Translations under genes and position numbers: made by a program
The notes under the pieces: generated by a model
What the model was told of the DNA's origin: nothing
Database searches by the model: none
Seen by the model: only the letters and a program-made list of their open reading frames with translations
Source: an uncultured Bacteroidia bacterium
GTDB lineage: Bacteria; Bacteroidota; Bacteroidia; NS11-12g; UBA9320
Length of the DNA: 64,000 bases
Reading direction: 5' to 3'
Assembly (NCBI GenBank): GCA_905478335.1
Contig: CAJQIC010000016.1
Location: 1-64,000, forward strand
In this document: piece by piece, positions 55,601 to 64,000 of the stretch
How positions within the stretch are numbered: position 1 is the stretch's first letter
Layout of the letters: each line of letters starts with the position of its first letter

Positions 55601-56425
55601 GCCTGTTACGGCTATTTCAAATGGATGGTTGTAGAGTGCTTTTTTACCTGTATTGCGCACCGTAAATTTAATCGTATCAATTGGCGCCATCAAAAGCGCA
55701 AGCTCGCCTAAAGCGTATACATTGTTTACCGCAGCATTGGCATCATACCTTGGATAATGTATCCGTATAGATGGTTTACGTACTTGTGTAAATACAGTCG
55801 TATCAGGTGCTTGATTGATACCGAAGATGTATTTGGTTTCATCATTGGAAACAAATCCGGTGACGCTGAAGTTGTTTTCATACGCCCACAATGGAATTAG
55901 ACCTACTGGTTGTGCCGCATTTTGATAAAACTCTACAAATATTTTGAGGTGACTTCCCTGTGTCGTATCAAAAACGAATAAAGAGTCAAAGACAAACGGC
56001 TTGTAACCCGTTGTTGCGTCTACTATGGACTGTATCGACCCGTCGAATACCTTTTTTACGCCGGACTTACTGGTTTCTGTCGACCAACTTTGAATGTTAC
56101 CTGCACCAAAGTCTGCAGAGTCCGACATCCCGATAAACATTTTGAAATTCGGTGATCCTGCATACACAGAGGTATTGGTCTTAAAAAATTCTATCATTCG
56201 GATAGAATCACCATGGGCCAAATCTCCTAGTGTTGATGCTGGGTAAATATACGCGTGTCTGCTAAAGGCGTTGGCACTATCCGTTCTGCAAACCATTGGG
56301 CCGTATGTATTACTGGTAAAAGTCACCGGGCCAATCGTCGTGTACTGAGCGGTAGATTCTTGCCACGTCAGTAGAAGGGTTGACAGGATGAAAATATTAC
56401 GGATACTACGGTAAATCAGGATCAT
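52655..56425 (-). CDS. Large T9SS-sorted protein with six CARDB/Ig-like repeats
   Basis: A 1256-residue secreted protein. After a signal peptide (before QYTTIGPVTF) comes a region of about 450 residues with a jelly-roll or metal-independent beta pattern. Six repeats of about 114 residues then begin near residues 487, 601, 717, 828, 942 and 1056. Each opens with an aliphatic strand such as DLALVAIKDP or DIQVESFFEP, followed by a proline-containing strand (GDTISPKVSVVNTGN), like CARDB or other Ig domains. Three repeats carry GxxDQ(S/N/D). From about 1175 there is a T9SS type A sorting domain (YPNPTDDYLF). It ends 4 nt inside the convergent S8 gene. Probably a surface adhesin or stalk. Confidence 0.85.
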   Translation of the reverse strand: MILIYRSIRNIFILSTLLLTWQESTAQYTTIGPVTFTSNTYGPMVCRTDSANAFSRHAYIYPASTLGDLAHGDSIRMIEFFKTNTSVYAGSPNFKMFIGMSDSADFGAGNIQSWSTETSKSGVKKVFDGSIQSIVDATTGYKPFVFDSLFVFDTTQGSHLKIFVEFYQNAAQPVGLIPLWAYENNFSVTGFVSNDETKYIFGINQAPDTTVFTQVRKPSIRIHYPRYDANAAVNNVYALGELALLMAPIDTIKFTVRNTGKKALYNHPFEIAVTGANTFRDTVYVDTLATFSDKMLFSHTYKPKNKGVDTLTVRSVGDPYNLDDTTVFVRKISHNVLSHNNPFVTNAAFGIGFNGSSGDFIAKYYTDSNYINQIKIGFSSSGQPFMLGIWQEDSNGGPGKEIYTSDTLLSNGGQYIQPVLPKVQVRDGYFVGIRQLGTQNIAFNYEAETPVRPGVFYFAAPARDTNWTSFSPGFDFNFDIQPRIQIAHDVAVLGITYPSDLDTFEFSIGDSVRPKAIVYNYGVRDQNNPFDVVCEVLDQFNNVIYKSIKIITLDAEDSIEITFDKPFSLGNYGDLRMLVYTKLSGDLAVENDSLAIDFSIYVNYDIQVESFFEPVAGTRYELNKDKVSPTVRMVNFGSRDQSNIRVTSRIRQDTNIAKEQTQTISLLGGGSQILAFDSVTIPFAGDVIFEVFCWNTIDSFPVNDTARVTVEVVRSNDLGIVSVIRPRDSSIYERNQVFRPYLNYRNFGLGDQDSTVVTCAITDESGSVIYRDTVIRPLPKFSTIQALFKDFKVPNNAQTLTFDAKTWIAGDQDTTNDRISTQFFIKTKTDLALVAIKDPVKDSLYLRGDTISPKVSVVNTGNTIVPATAQLFYRIVNSTGAEVYYDSTTLGSTLAIDNRTDVRFPEFVFFNIKDAYNAVCFIKLPTDGEASNDTLKTNFNASAKNSISLGDINAPTLNQVYQLNIDTVFPSFSIVNSGLNDISNPVYYTVTFDNNGSEVYRISDSITVLQSETSIEIKPLPFVPLITGKIKMKVTIQNVDDEIVSDNELERDFFVSLQNDIAPVAFVYPEIDSLVFANRTYAPKGQFQNLGDSAQPNEFGVSFVIMLNNTQLYNSNRNISLDSAGSEIVGFDSTFEPTTPGTYDMYLISRLGIDQVKSNDTIKGSFVVDYHSSAPMIQSYGIQLYPNPTDDYLFISSQNNSIQSVEVFGASGKMIESIDVKYSKSVEVDVTHLVSGFYWFKIEIDNEFIWQKVIKN

Positions 56426-56528
56426 TAAATCAAAAATAACCTAAAATTAAACGCTAAATGACTGCTCGCCAAATAATGATTTTGTTTTTACTATCCATAT
56501 GTCATGAGAAACAAGTATCCTTGAATCT

Positions 56529-58568
56529 ATGACGAATCATTTGCGTTCAGATAATGGAAATGCCAACGACTTGGTCAACGAAACAAGTCCATATTTACTT
56601 CAACACGCCTATAACCCAGTACAATGGAAACCATGGAATGACGATACCTTATTGCTGGCCAAAGAGGCTAATAAACCAATCTTAGTTTCTATTGGCTATT
56701 CCGCTTGTCACTGGTGTCATGTAATGGAGCATGAAAGTTTTGAAGATGACGATGTGGCCAAGATAATGAACGCACATTTTATCTGCATTAAAGTGGATAG
56801 GGAAGAACGACCTGATGTTGACCAATTGTATATGAATGCAGCTCAACTTATTACAGGTGGTGGTTGGCCGTTAAATTGCTTTGCGTTTCCCGATGGGAGG
56901 CCGTTTTATGCTGGCACGTATTATCAAAAAGACAAATGGTTACAATTGTTAGAGACTATACAGAGAGAATGGGAGGAAAACCGTGATAAGCTGAAAGATT
57001 ATGCCGATAAGTTGTTACAAGGAATCAAATCTAGCTCCACAATAGAACGTGTGGATGGTTTCGTTAGTAACAAGGAAGCTGTCATGGAATTGGTTGATCA
57101 GTCTGTCAGCAATTGGGCCAAAACATTTGACCATATAGAAGGCGGGACCAACAGGGCACCCAAATTCCCGCTGCCCAACAACTATCAATTTCTGCGGGAG
57201 TATGCGGTGATGAGAAACAATAAACCCTTAGAGCGTTATGTTGACCTTACCCTAACCAAAATGGCTCGTGGTGGTATTTACGATCAAATTGGAGGCGGTT
57301 TTGCAAGATATGCCGTCGACAACAAATGGAAGGTGCCACATTTTGAAAAAATGCTATACGACAATGGGCAGCTACTTGAACTCTACGCTGACTCTTACCG
57401 GAATTCAAACAATGCCGAGTACCTGCAAGTCATTCATCAAACAATAACATTCCTTACAACCGAACTTTTAGGACCAGATGGTTTGTTTTATTCTGCATAT
57501 GACGCTGATAGCGATGGGGTTGAAGGAAAATATTATGTCTGGACAATAGACGAGATAAACAATCTGTTTCCCATCGACGCTGAAATGGTCAAGTCTTACT
57601 TTGGATTGAATGAACGTGGCTATTGGGAAGGAAACATATTCATATTATGCAGAACGTCTAACCGTGAAATTGAAGAAGCTTTTGACTTAAATGCAGGTGA
57701 ATTAGAAACCAAAGTGAATGCAGCCATCAACGTGCTATTAGACGAAAGAAGCAAGCGCATCAAACCAGGGTTAGACGACAAATGCTTAACCAATTGGAAT
57801 GCATTAACGGTGAGTGGATTGTGTGCCGCATATCGTGCGACAAGTAAGGATGCGTATCGACAACAAGCACGCGACACAATGGCTTCGATATTGCAACATC
57901 AGCTGCAAGAAAACGGCAGCTTGTTGCACAGTTACAAAAATGGGAAGTCTACCATCAACGGATTTTTAGAAGATTATGCTGCTGTTGTTAAGGCCTTATT
58001 AGACCTTTATTCTGTCTCCCATAATGTAGATTATGCCCTGCAAGCAAAGCAACTCGCTGATTACACGCTCAATCACTTTTACAATGACGGCGCAATGATG
58101 TTTCAATTCACAGAGCACAAAGCGAATGACCTTGTGGCTAAGCAAACTGATTACTTTGATAACGTCATTCCGTCTTCAAACAGCATCATGTGTAGAAACT
58201 TGCTCACTTTAAGTCAGCTTTTTCTCGATGTGAGGTACAGAAGTATCTCTTTAGAGATGTTAGACCTTATTGCCCCTCGGGTGTCTCAGTACGGCTCGGG
58301 CTTTAGTAATTGGATGTTGGCCATTCTAGATGCTTTTGGTGATGCGAAAGAAGTTGTTGTCGTAGGAGATGATGCTGTGTCATTTGCCAACGCTATAGAT
58401 CAAAAAAGAAAATCCAATTGGCTTTTAGTAGCCAGTGTTAGGGGAGAAGGTCTACCTGTTGTGGAAGGCAGATGGCAAGAAGGGAAAACACTCATTTATG
58501 TTTGTGAGAACAATGCCTGTCTTGAACCAGTTGAGTCGGTTGAGGCGGCCTTAAAGTTACTTGCATAA
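56529..58568 (+). CDS. Thioredoxin-domain-containing DUF255 protein (YyaL/SPATA20 family)
   Basis: A 679-residue cytoplasmic protein. The N-terminal thioredoxin-like domain starts [17 protein letters not shown] and carries CHWCH (active-site-like CxxC) in [14 protein letters not shown], then [14 protein letters not shown]. The C-terminal two thirds form an (alpha/alpha)6-barrel-like, glycoside-hydrolase-like region ([13 protein letters not shown], then [17 protein letters not shown]). The family is widely conserved from bacteria to animals, but its function is not established. All family hallmarks are intact. It is divergent from the large T9SS gene. Confidence 0.93.
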   Translation: MTNHLRSDNGNANDLVNETSPYLLQHAYNPVQWKPWNDDTLLLAKEANKPILVSIGYSACHWCHVMEHESFEDDDVAKIMNAHFICIKVDREERPDVDQLYMNAAQLITGGGWPLNCFAFPDGRPFYAGTYYQKDKWLQLLETIQREWEENRDKLKDYADKLLQGIKSSSTIERVDGFVSNKEAVMELVDQSVSNWAKTFDHIEGGTNRAPKFPLPNNYQFLREYAVMRNNKPLERYVDLTLTKMARGGIYDQIGGGFARYAVDNKWKVPHFEKMLYDNGQLLELYADSYRNSNNAEYLQVIHQTITFLTTELLGPDGLFYSAYDADSDGVEGKYYVWTIDEINNLFPIDAEMVKSYFGLNERGYWEGNIFILCRTSNREIEEAFDLNAGELETKVNAAINVLLDERSKRIKPGLDDKCLTNWNALTVSGLCAAYRATSKDAYRQQARDTMASILQHQLQENGSLLHSYKNGKSTINGFLEDYAAVVKALLDLYSVSHNVDYALQAKQLADYTLNHFYNDGAMMFQFTEHKANDLVAKQTDYFDNVIPSSNSIMCRNLLTLSQLFLDVRYRSISLEMLDLIAPRVSQYGSGFSNWMLAILDAFGDAKEVVVVGDDAVSFANAIDQKRKSNWLLVASVRGEGLPVVEGRWQEGKTLIYVCENNACLEPVESVEAALKLLA

Positions 58569-58594
58569 AAAAAGCGCTCATTGCTGAGCGCTTT
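58567..58594 (-). terminator. Intrinsic terminator of the S46 peptidase gene
   Basis: AAAGCGCTCA and TGAGCGCTTT form a perfect 10-bp stem (58571-58594) around TTGC. On the minus strand it is followed by seven T residues, fitting termination of the S46 gene that ends at 58615. On the plus strand it may also help end the DUF255 gene, but the T-run there is weak. Confidence 0.8.
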
Positions 58595-58614
58595 GAATAT
58601 TGTTTATTAGCATG

Positions 58615-60768
58615 TTATTTAATAACAGTCATTTCTTCAACTAAATGTCCTGCTCCTGAGAATACGTCAATTACCCATAAAGTGTAACGAATATCAACAG
58701 ATATTGTGCGTTGTAATTCAGGCTCAAAAGCGATATCACCACTCATTGCCTCCCAGTTGCCATCAAACGCCGTACCAATCAAGTGACCGTCAGCATTGAT
58801 TACAGGACTACCGGAGTTACCGCCAGTAATGTCATTGTTAGATAAGAAGCAAATGTGTAAATCACCGTCTTTGTCAGCATAGTTACCATATGTTCTGCTT
58901 TTGGCTAAGTCTACAAATCGCTCAGGCAAATCGAATTCAATGTCTCCTGGGACATACTTTTCTAAAACCCCGTCCATAGTAGTGAAGTAGTCATAATGTA
59001 CTGCGTCTGCAGGGTAATAATCTTTCACAGAACCGTAAGTAAGACGCATGGTGCTATTTGCATCAGATGCATAAGCCTTGTTCGGGTTCATTTCCTTTAA
59101 TCCTTTAACATATAAACGTTTTGCTTTTGATAATGACTCATTAGATGCCATAATCGATGGAACAACGACAGCACGATAATGGTTGATAAACATAGACATC
59201 ATCTTGTACATTGGATCCTTTTTAAGCTTTTTAACGTTCACTTTATTCAAGAATGCGTTCGTTTTAGCTTTGTCTACAAACATTGATTTTTTGAAAATAG
59301 ACGCTGCCATTTTATCAAAATCACCTTTGTACTTGGCCACCATTTTTAAGAAATCGGCTGGTTGCTGACTTTTAGGAATGTCATTGCTATAGTGCATCAA
59401 CATGGCCGCACAAACTTCTTGATCTAATTCCTTGATGTAATCTTTATAATGTCCGTCAACCTTTCCTTTTAAACCTTCAGCCATTGCGTTAAGCTCTTCG
59501 TCGGTTAGTTTCGGATTCGTTAAACCGCTAAATCGGTAGGAGTAAATCAAAGACTCAATGCCTATAATGGCTTCTTCAACAAGGTAAACTTGAGACATTT
59601 TGTTTTGGTGTAACGTGTTAAAGCCTTGTTCGTAAAGCGATATAACATTGCCATATTGCGCTTTGCGCTCTGGTGTTGCGTTCGCCCATGTATTAAATGC
59701 TTTCTCTTCCGCTTTTTTACGGTCAGCGATTTTAAGTCTTTTTAAGCCGCGTGTTTGGCCCATAAAGTTCTTCCAGTAATTACTAACACCAGCGTACTTA
59801 GAGGCATACTTCAATTTGTTAGACTCGTTCATAGACATGTACTTTTCGTAAATGTCTAATTTTTCTCTACGTACTTTAACACGTGCAGGAAATTCTTTCT
59901 CTGTTGCGAAATTGATTCCATAAGACGTCAAATAACGATCCGTGCTACCTGGGTAACCAAAAATCATGGCGAAATCACCTTCTTTTACCCCTTTGGTTGA
60001 TACAGGTAGATGGTGTTTAGGTGTGTAAGGCACATTGTCTTCACTGTATTCAGCTGGCTCGTTGTTTTCATTTGCGTAAATTCTAAACATAGAGAAATCG
60101 CATGTATGTCTTGGCCACATCCAGTTGTCCGTTTCACCACCAAATTTCCCAAGTGATTGAGGAGGAGTTCCAACCAATCTTACGTCAGGGAAAGTTTGAT
60201 AAATGAAAACATAATAATTGTTTCCTTCAAAAAACACCTTAACCTGTGCACTGATGTGTGCTTTTTCGTCGGTGTATTCTTTTTGAATAGTAGACATTCT
60301 TTTTTGAATTTTAGCTGATCGATCAGCTAGACTCATGTCATCCGTTAAACCTTCTGTGATGTCAGCAGTAACATCTTCAATGCGCTTTAAGAAAGACACA
60401 GAGAAACCGGCAGCTAATTCATTTTTCTTTTCTTTAGCCCAAAATCCACGTTCTAAGTAATTTTTTTCTCCTGCTGAACTCAAACTTTGAATGGCGTTAA
60501 ACCCACAGTGGTGATTGGTTAAGATTAACCCTTGTGATGATATCACTTCACCCGTGCAAAATCCGCGTCCTAAACGCACAATAGCGTCTTTTAAACTCGA
60601 ATTGTTTACATCGTAAATTTGCTCAGGCGTTAGTTTTACGCCTAAACGCACCATTTCGTCATACGCTTGACCTTGAATTAAATGTGGTAACCACATTCCT
60701 TCATCCGCTTTTGCTTTAATACCAAACCCTACAATTAATAAGGCCAATACCAGGTAAATTCTCTTCAT
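58615..60768 (-). CDS. S46 family dipeptidyl-peptidase, DPP7-like
   Basis: A 717-residue secreted serine exopeptidase with signal peptide MKRIYLVLALLIVGFGIKAKA. The S46 catalytic His region is TNHHCGFNAI (His86/87), and the nucleophile Ser652 is in GGNSGSPV. The specificity residue after the serine is Gly670 in FDGNWEAMSG, equivalent to the glycine that gives DPP7 its preference for hydrophobic P1 residues. The chymotrypsin-like double barrel and the inserted helical domain are of the usual length. It would release N-terminal dipeptides from extracellular or periplasmic peptides. A second S46 gene with Arg at this position lies just upstream on the same strand. Confidence 0.92.
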   Translation of the reverse strand: MKRIYLVLALLIVGFGIKAKADEGMWLPHLIQGQAYDEMVRLGVKLTPEQIYDVNNSSLKDAIVRLGRGFCTGEVISSQGLILTNHHCGFNAIQSLSSAGEKNYLERGFWAKEKKNELAAGFSVSFLKRIEDVTADITEGLTDDMSLADRSAKIQKRMSTIQKEYTDEKAHISAQVKVFFEGNNYYVFIYQTFPDVRLVGTPPQSLGKFGGETDNWMWPRHTCDFSMFRIYANENNEPAEYSEDNVPYTPKHHLPVSTKGVKEGDFAMIFGYPGSTDRYLTSYGINFATEKEFPARVKVRREKLDIYEKYMSMNESNKLKYASKYAGVSNYWKNFMGQTRGLKRLKIADRKKAEEKAFNTWANATPERKAQYGNVISLYEQGFNTLHQNKMSQVYLVEEAIIGIESLIYSYRFSGLTNPKLTDEELNAMAEGLKGKVDGHYKDYIKELDQEVCAAMLMHYSNDIPKSQQPADFLKMVAKYKGDFDKMAASIFKKSMFVDKAKTNAFLNKVNVKKLKKDPMYKMMSMFINHYRAVVVPSIMASNESLSKAKRLYVKGLKEMNPNKAYASDANSTMRLTYGSVKDYYPADAVHYDYFTTMDGVLEKYVPGDIEFDLPERFVDLAKSRTYGNYADKDGDLHICFLSNNDITGGNSGSPVINADGHLIGTAFDGNWEAMSGDIAFEPELQRTISVDIRYTLWVIDVFSGAGHLVEEMTVIK

Positions 60769-60929
60769 TTTATTATTGATATTATTTCAACTATTTAATC
60801 AGTGCACGAAAATAAGGGATTAGGCGTCTCGGTGAAACCAATAAGACACATGAACACTTTTATTCGATAATCAGTGCCTTTGCGGCTGTTCATGTATGAT
60901 ACGATTCTATGAGGTGCTAATCCATGTGG

Positions 60930-63062
60930 CTATAAGTCAACACCCAATTCGTCTAATACAGCGTCGGCTCCACTAACGTATTTCATTACATAAAGTACGT
61001 AACGAATGTCGACACCAATAGACCTACTATATGATTCATTCCATTCGAAGTCATTGATTGTTGCTGAAAAAGCACGATCAAAATTGACTCCTACCAACTC
61101 GCCTCTTGCATTCAGAATAGGGCTACCGCTATTCCCACCGGTTGTATCCAGATTGTATAGTATTCCTACCACTACTTGCCCTTTGGTTGGATGTTTTAAG
61201 TTGTCGTTCGCATTAACGGTCTTGAATTTTTCCAGAATGTTTTCTGGCATATAGTAATCTCCAGACGGCTGTGCTTTTTCCAAAATCCCATCTATTGTTG
61301 TAAAGGGATCGTTGTTTACGGCATCACTAGGACTATAGCCTTTTACATATCCATACGTTAAACGTAAGGTGGCGTTGGCATCAGGAATGAAGTTTCCTCC
61401 AGTATGTTTTTGTTTGATGTCGGCTAAGCGTGGCATAAGGGCGTCTAACTCAGCGCTAATATCAACCCAATCGCTTCGCATCGCAGACACTTGAGGAGCG
61501 AAAATGGCCGCTAAGTCTTGAATTTTGTCTTTTGCTTTTATGAATTTCTTTGGATTGTTTTCTATCCAATCTAATGTCTTTGCTTTATTGGCATATTTGC
61601 TTTTGTTCCAAAGTTTAGCCACAGCTGCAATCATCTCCTTTTTTGATGGATTATTAAGATTCAGGTAAGCCAAAGCCTTATCCGCTCTGCCATCTCCAGA
61701 TTTGTATATTCTGTACAACAACGAACCAAATAAGGTGTAATCCATTTCTGTCGAAACGACGCGGTATCCTGATTTTACCCGTTTCATCAGTTTTTCGCTG
61801 TTGTCTAACCAGTTCTTTCTTTCTGATTTCTCTTGCGCATCGTATTCGGCTTTAAGCGAATTTCTCATGTGCGCTGCAAAATACATACCCGACGCAGAAT
61901 ACATTTGATTAAGTAAAATGTAATCATCAGCCATGGCGTTTTTACGCTTATACAATTCAGCAATACGTGGAATCACATTGTCATCAGCAGGATCTCCGTT
62001 GGCTAAAGCAAACTGCTGTAGCTTGTCTTGCACTTCAAAGCGATTCTCAAGAATAGACGTTCTTCTTAACCCTTGCATCTTCCCTTTAAAGTTTTTTGTC
62101 GTATTACTTAAAGACGCAATCGTACTGGCATATTGCAGTTCTTTGGCTACGCTGCCTTTGGCATCTTGTTTTAAAAGCGCAATTCGTTCGTCGAACCAAG
62201 AAGAGATAAGAGGCAACAAGTGATCGTTTTGATACGTAAGGTATTGTGCTGGGAAATGACGATAGGTGCTTCCGGGATATCCCAAAACAAAGACAAAGTC
62301 GTTTTCTTGTGTGCCATTGACATCTATCTTGAGGTGTCTTTCTGGTTTGTATGGCTTTCCATTTTCGTAGGCACGTACAACACTAAAGTCACCATTATGA
62401 CGCGGCCAAATCCAATTGTCCGTTTCACCACCAAACTTGCCCACTGCTTTAGGTGGCACGTACACCAAACGTACATCATTTAACATTTTGTAACGAAACA
62501 GTGTGTAGTATTTCCCAACAAACATCTCAGAAATTTCGATCTTAAGATCTGGATACGCTTCTTTTTCCGCTTCTGTGATGGCCTTAATGTTATTCTCAAT
62601 TTTTTGCTGCTGTTCTTCAGGAGCAGATTTTGGATCAACATCTTTCAACACACGATCGCTAACGTCATCAAAAGAAAGCGTGATTTTACAAGGTAAAGAC
62701 GTTTTGATTTCTTCCGCCTCATTCTTTGCATAAAAGCCGTTTTCCAAATAATTATGTTCAGGAGAACTTGCAGAGGCTACAGCACCAAAAACACAATGGT
62801 GGTTGGTAATAATCAATCCTTTCTCAGAAATGAAGGACCCTGTGCAACCCCCAAGCCTTACTAAAGCGTTGGTTAATCCAATTTTACCTGGTTGGTAAAT
62901 ATCGGACTGAGCCATTTCCAAACCAGCCTTTTTCAAATCAAGGCTACCAAGCTGCGCAAGAGGATACATGCCTTCTTCCTTGTTGTCGGGGGTGAAGGCT
63001 AAAAAGCTAAGCGTTAAAACAAATGCAGCAATTTTGCCGTACCTTAAAGTGTTTAGTTTCAT
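60930..63062 (-). CDS. S46 family dipeptidyl-peptidase, DPP11-like
   Basis: An S46 peptidase of about 710 residues. I use the ATG at 63062 (MKLNTLRYGKIAAFV), which gives a good signal peptide and does not overlap the upstream ABC gene. A frame from 63077 adds five residues and overlaps it by 8 nt. Catalytic His is in TNHHCVFGA and the nucleophile Ser in GGNSGSPI. The specificity position reads Arg in NFDRAFSATI, the residue that in DPP11 selects Asp or Glu at P1. Together with the Gly form at 58615-60768 it would cover acidic and hydrophobic dipeptides. Confidence 0.9.
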   Translation of the reverse strand: MKLNTLRYGKIAAFVLTLSFLAFTPDNKEEGMYPLAQLGSLDLKKAGLEMAQSDIYQPGKIGLTNALVRLGGCTGSFISEKGLIITNHHCVFGAVASASSPEHNYLENGFYAKNEAEEIKTSLPCKITLSFDDVSDRVLKDVDPKSAPEEQQQKIENNIKAITEAEKEAYPDLKIEISEMFVGKYYTLFRYKMLNDVRLVYVPPKAVGKFGGETDNWIWPRHNGDFSVVRAYENGKPYKPERHLKIDVNGTQENDFVFVLGYPGSTYRHFPAQYLTYQNDHLLPLISSWFDERIALLKQDAKGSVAKELQYASTIASLSNTTKNFKGKMQGLRRTSILENRFEVQDKLQQFALANGDPADDNVIPRIAELYKRKNAMADDYILLNQMYSASGMYFAAHMRNSLKAEYDAQEKSERKNWLDNSEKLMKRVKSGYRVVSTEMDYTLFGSLLYRIYKSGDGRADKALAYLNLNNPSKKEMIAAVAKLWNKSKYANKAKTLDWIENNPKKFIKAKDKIQDLAAIFAPQVSAMRSDWVDISAELDALMPRLADIKQKHTGGNFIPDANATLRLTYGYVKGYSPSDAVNNDPFTTIDGILEKAQPSGDYYMPENILEKFKTVNANDNLKHPTKGQVVVGILYNLDTTGGNSGSPILNARGELVGVNFDRAFSATINDFEWNESYSRSIGVDIRYVLYVMKYVSGADAVLDELGVDL

Positions 63063-63069
63063 AAAAGTG

Positions 63070-63801
63070 TTATTCAAAGTAGGAGGCGTTAATAAATGAT
63101 TTAAGTTCTGGGTTGTCTGCAGTCCTTACTTCACTTTTTTTGCCTTCCCACCATTTGTTTCCTTCGTATATAAATATGATGTGATCACCAATATCAAATA
63201 CGGTTTTCATATCATGGGTATTAATCACAGTGGTCATCTGAAACTCTTCTGTAATTTCTTGAAGTAATTCGTCTATTACTCTAGAAGTGACCGGATCAAG
63301 TCCAGAGTTGGGTTCATCACAAAACAAATACTTGATATCTAATGAAATAGCTCGGGCAATTCCAACGCGTTTTTTCATTCCTCCACTGATCTCTGCAGGA
63401 AACTTAGCGTTGATTCCTTCAAGGTGCACTTGCTCTAAACAAAAATCTACACGCTCACGTCTTTCGGCTGGTGTCATATCGGTGAACATTTTTAGTGGAA
63501 ACTCAATATTTTCCTCGACCGTATAACTGTCAAACAGCGCATTGCCTTGAAACAACATGCCAATCTCCCGACGAACATCTCGCGTCTCTTTGTTACCTAA
63601 TTTATGGAAGTCTCGACCATCGTAAATGATTTGACCTTGGGTTGGAGTTAACAAACCAACCATACACTTCATTAGAACGCTTTTTCCGCCACCACTAGCC
63701 CCAATAATAAGATTGGTTCTTCCAGGTTTAAATTGCGTACTTATGCCTTTTAACACGGCAAGATCGTCAAACGATTTATGTAAATCTAAAAGTTCGATCA
63801 T
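63070..63801 (-). CDS. ABC transporter ATP-binding protein, MlaF-like
   Basis: A 243-residue ABC ATPase. Walker A is GASGGGKSVLMKCM, the signature is SGGMKKRVGIARAI, Walker B is YLFCDEPNSGLD, and the switch His is in VINTHDMK. KSVLMKC and the CDEPNSGLDPVTS motif are typical of the Mla/MCE retrograde phospholipid transporters, which move lipids between outer and inner membranes. The following permease gene supports this. The start (ATG at 63801) lies 1 nt from the permease stop. Confidence 0.92.
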   Translation of the reverse strand: MIELLDLHKSFDDLAVLKGISTQFKPGRTNLIIGASGGGKSVLMKCMVGLLTPTQGQIIYDGRDFHKLGNKETRDVRREIGMLFQGNALFDSYTVEENIEFPLKMFTDMTPAERRERVDFCLEQVHLEGINAKFPAEISGGMKKRVGIARAISLDIKYLFCDEPNSGLDPVTSRVIDELLQEITEEFQMTTVINTHDMKTVFDIGDHIIFIYEGNKWWEGKKSEVRTADNPELKSFINASYFE

Positions 63802-63802
63802 G

Positions 63803-64000
63803 TTATAATAGCAACTGGGTTAAGAGGTAATCTGAAAATAAAATGAGAACGGCACTGTATACAACAGCCTTAGTACTGCTGCTGCCTACCTCTAACGCAC
63901 CACCTTCGGTTTTGTAACCGTGATACGAAGACACCGATGTAATGATAAAGGCGTAAACGAATGCTTTAATCAATGAGAAAGCCAGGTTAAATGGTAAGAA
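63803..64000 (-). CDS. MlaE-like ABC permease, C-terminal part (cut by window edge)
   Basis: The minus-strand frame from the right edge reads FLPFNLAFSLIKAFVYAFII, then SSYHGYKTEGGALEVGSSSTKAVVYSA (split here for length), and ends LLTQLLL at the stop 63803-63805. GYKTEGGA-VG is the conserved C-terminal motif of MlaE/MCE permeases, followed by the last membrane helix. The N-terminal part lies outside the window. It is followed at once by the MlaF-like ATPase and forms an operon with it. Confidence 0.88.
   Translation of the reverse strand, partial: FLPFNLAFSLIKAFVYAFIITSVSSYHGYKTEGGALEVGSSSTKAVVYSAVLILFSDYLLTQLLL

Noticed and set aside
1-64000. CRISPR arrays, tRNA genes, transposases, integrases and toxin-antitoxin pairs
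   Set aside because: Reading both strands I found no regular spacer repeats, tRNA-like T-loops in the spacers, or recombinase motifs.

Overview
The window is a piece of a Bacteroidetes chromosome, probably Flavobacteriales-like. The evidence is the moderate-to-low GC content, the SusC/SusD pair, several proteins with type IX secretion (T9SS) C-terminal sorting domains, one CHU_C (gliding-associated) C-terminus, many lipoproteins, two S46 dipeptidyl-peptidases, topoisomerase IV subunits in tandem, and an absence of obvious Shine-Dalgarno sequences. It is almost fully coding and has no phage, integrase, transposase, CRISPR array or tRNA that I can see.

Layout. 1-6000 is a loosely packed left end. 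It holds the tail of an ABC-F ATPase whose Walker A is frameshifted, a gene closed by three in-frame stops, a lipoprotein phospholipase D, an alpha/beta hydrolase, a GNAT acetyltransferase, a DUF4440 remnant and a lipoprotein class D beta-lactamase. 6137-15567 carries housekeeping genes: a Sua5/TsaC tRNA-modification enzyme, a sigma-54 response regulator sitting directly behind RNase P RNA, a secreted endonuclease/phosphatase, GlmM, a DUF5723 outer-membrane protein paired with a lipoprotein, and thioredoxin reductase. 15720-28352 is an envelope and secretion block: a lipocalin-like lipoprotein, an RDD membrane protein, an M36 metallopeptidase with PA and T9SS domains, and a 2428-residue adhesin-like protein with about ten tandem PKD/Ig modules. 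28495-28958 is a dead acetyltransferase gene. 29026-34981 is a SusC-SusD operon with two accessory lipoproteins and a clear terminator. 35228-40527 holds a methyltransferase, ParC and ParE. 40739-48210 holds a second RDD protein, a Kelch T9SS protein, ferritin, YchF, a PhnA-like protein, a transglutaminase-like lipoprotein, and a FolD-QueE-desaturase operon.

48326-52658 is the most unusual locus. Four tandem paralogous lipoprotein genes are each joined to the next by an overlap of exactly 11 nt, and a subtilisin-like S8 protease follows 7 nt after the last. Convergent to it lies a 1256-residue T9SS protein with six Ig/CARDB-like repeats. 56529-64000 holds a DUF255 thioredoxin-domain protein, two S46 dipeptidyl-peptidases with complementary predicted P1 specificity (Gly versus Arg at the selectivity position), and an MlaF/MlaE-like lipid transport pair cut by the window edge.

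Taken together, much of the window serves extracellular protein degradation and uptake: S8, M36 and S46 peptidases, and a TonB-dependent receptor that could import peptides or other oligomers. The rest is ordinary core metabolism. I see no defence island or biosynthetic cluster. Three certain or likely pseudogenes plus the frameshifted ABC-F gene suggest either some gene decay or base-level errors in the assembly.
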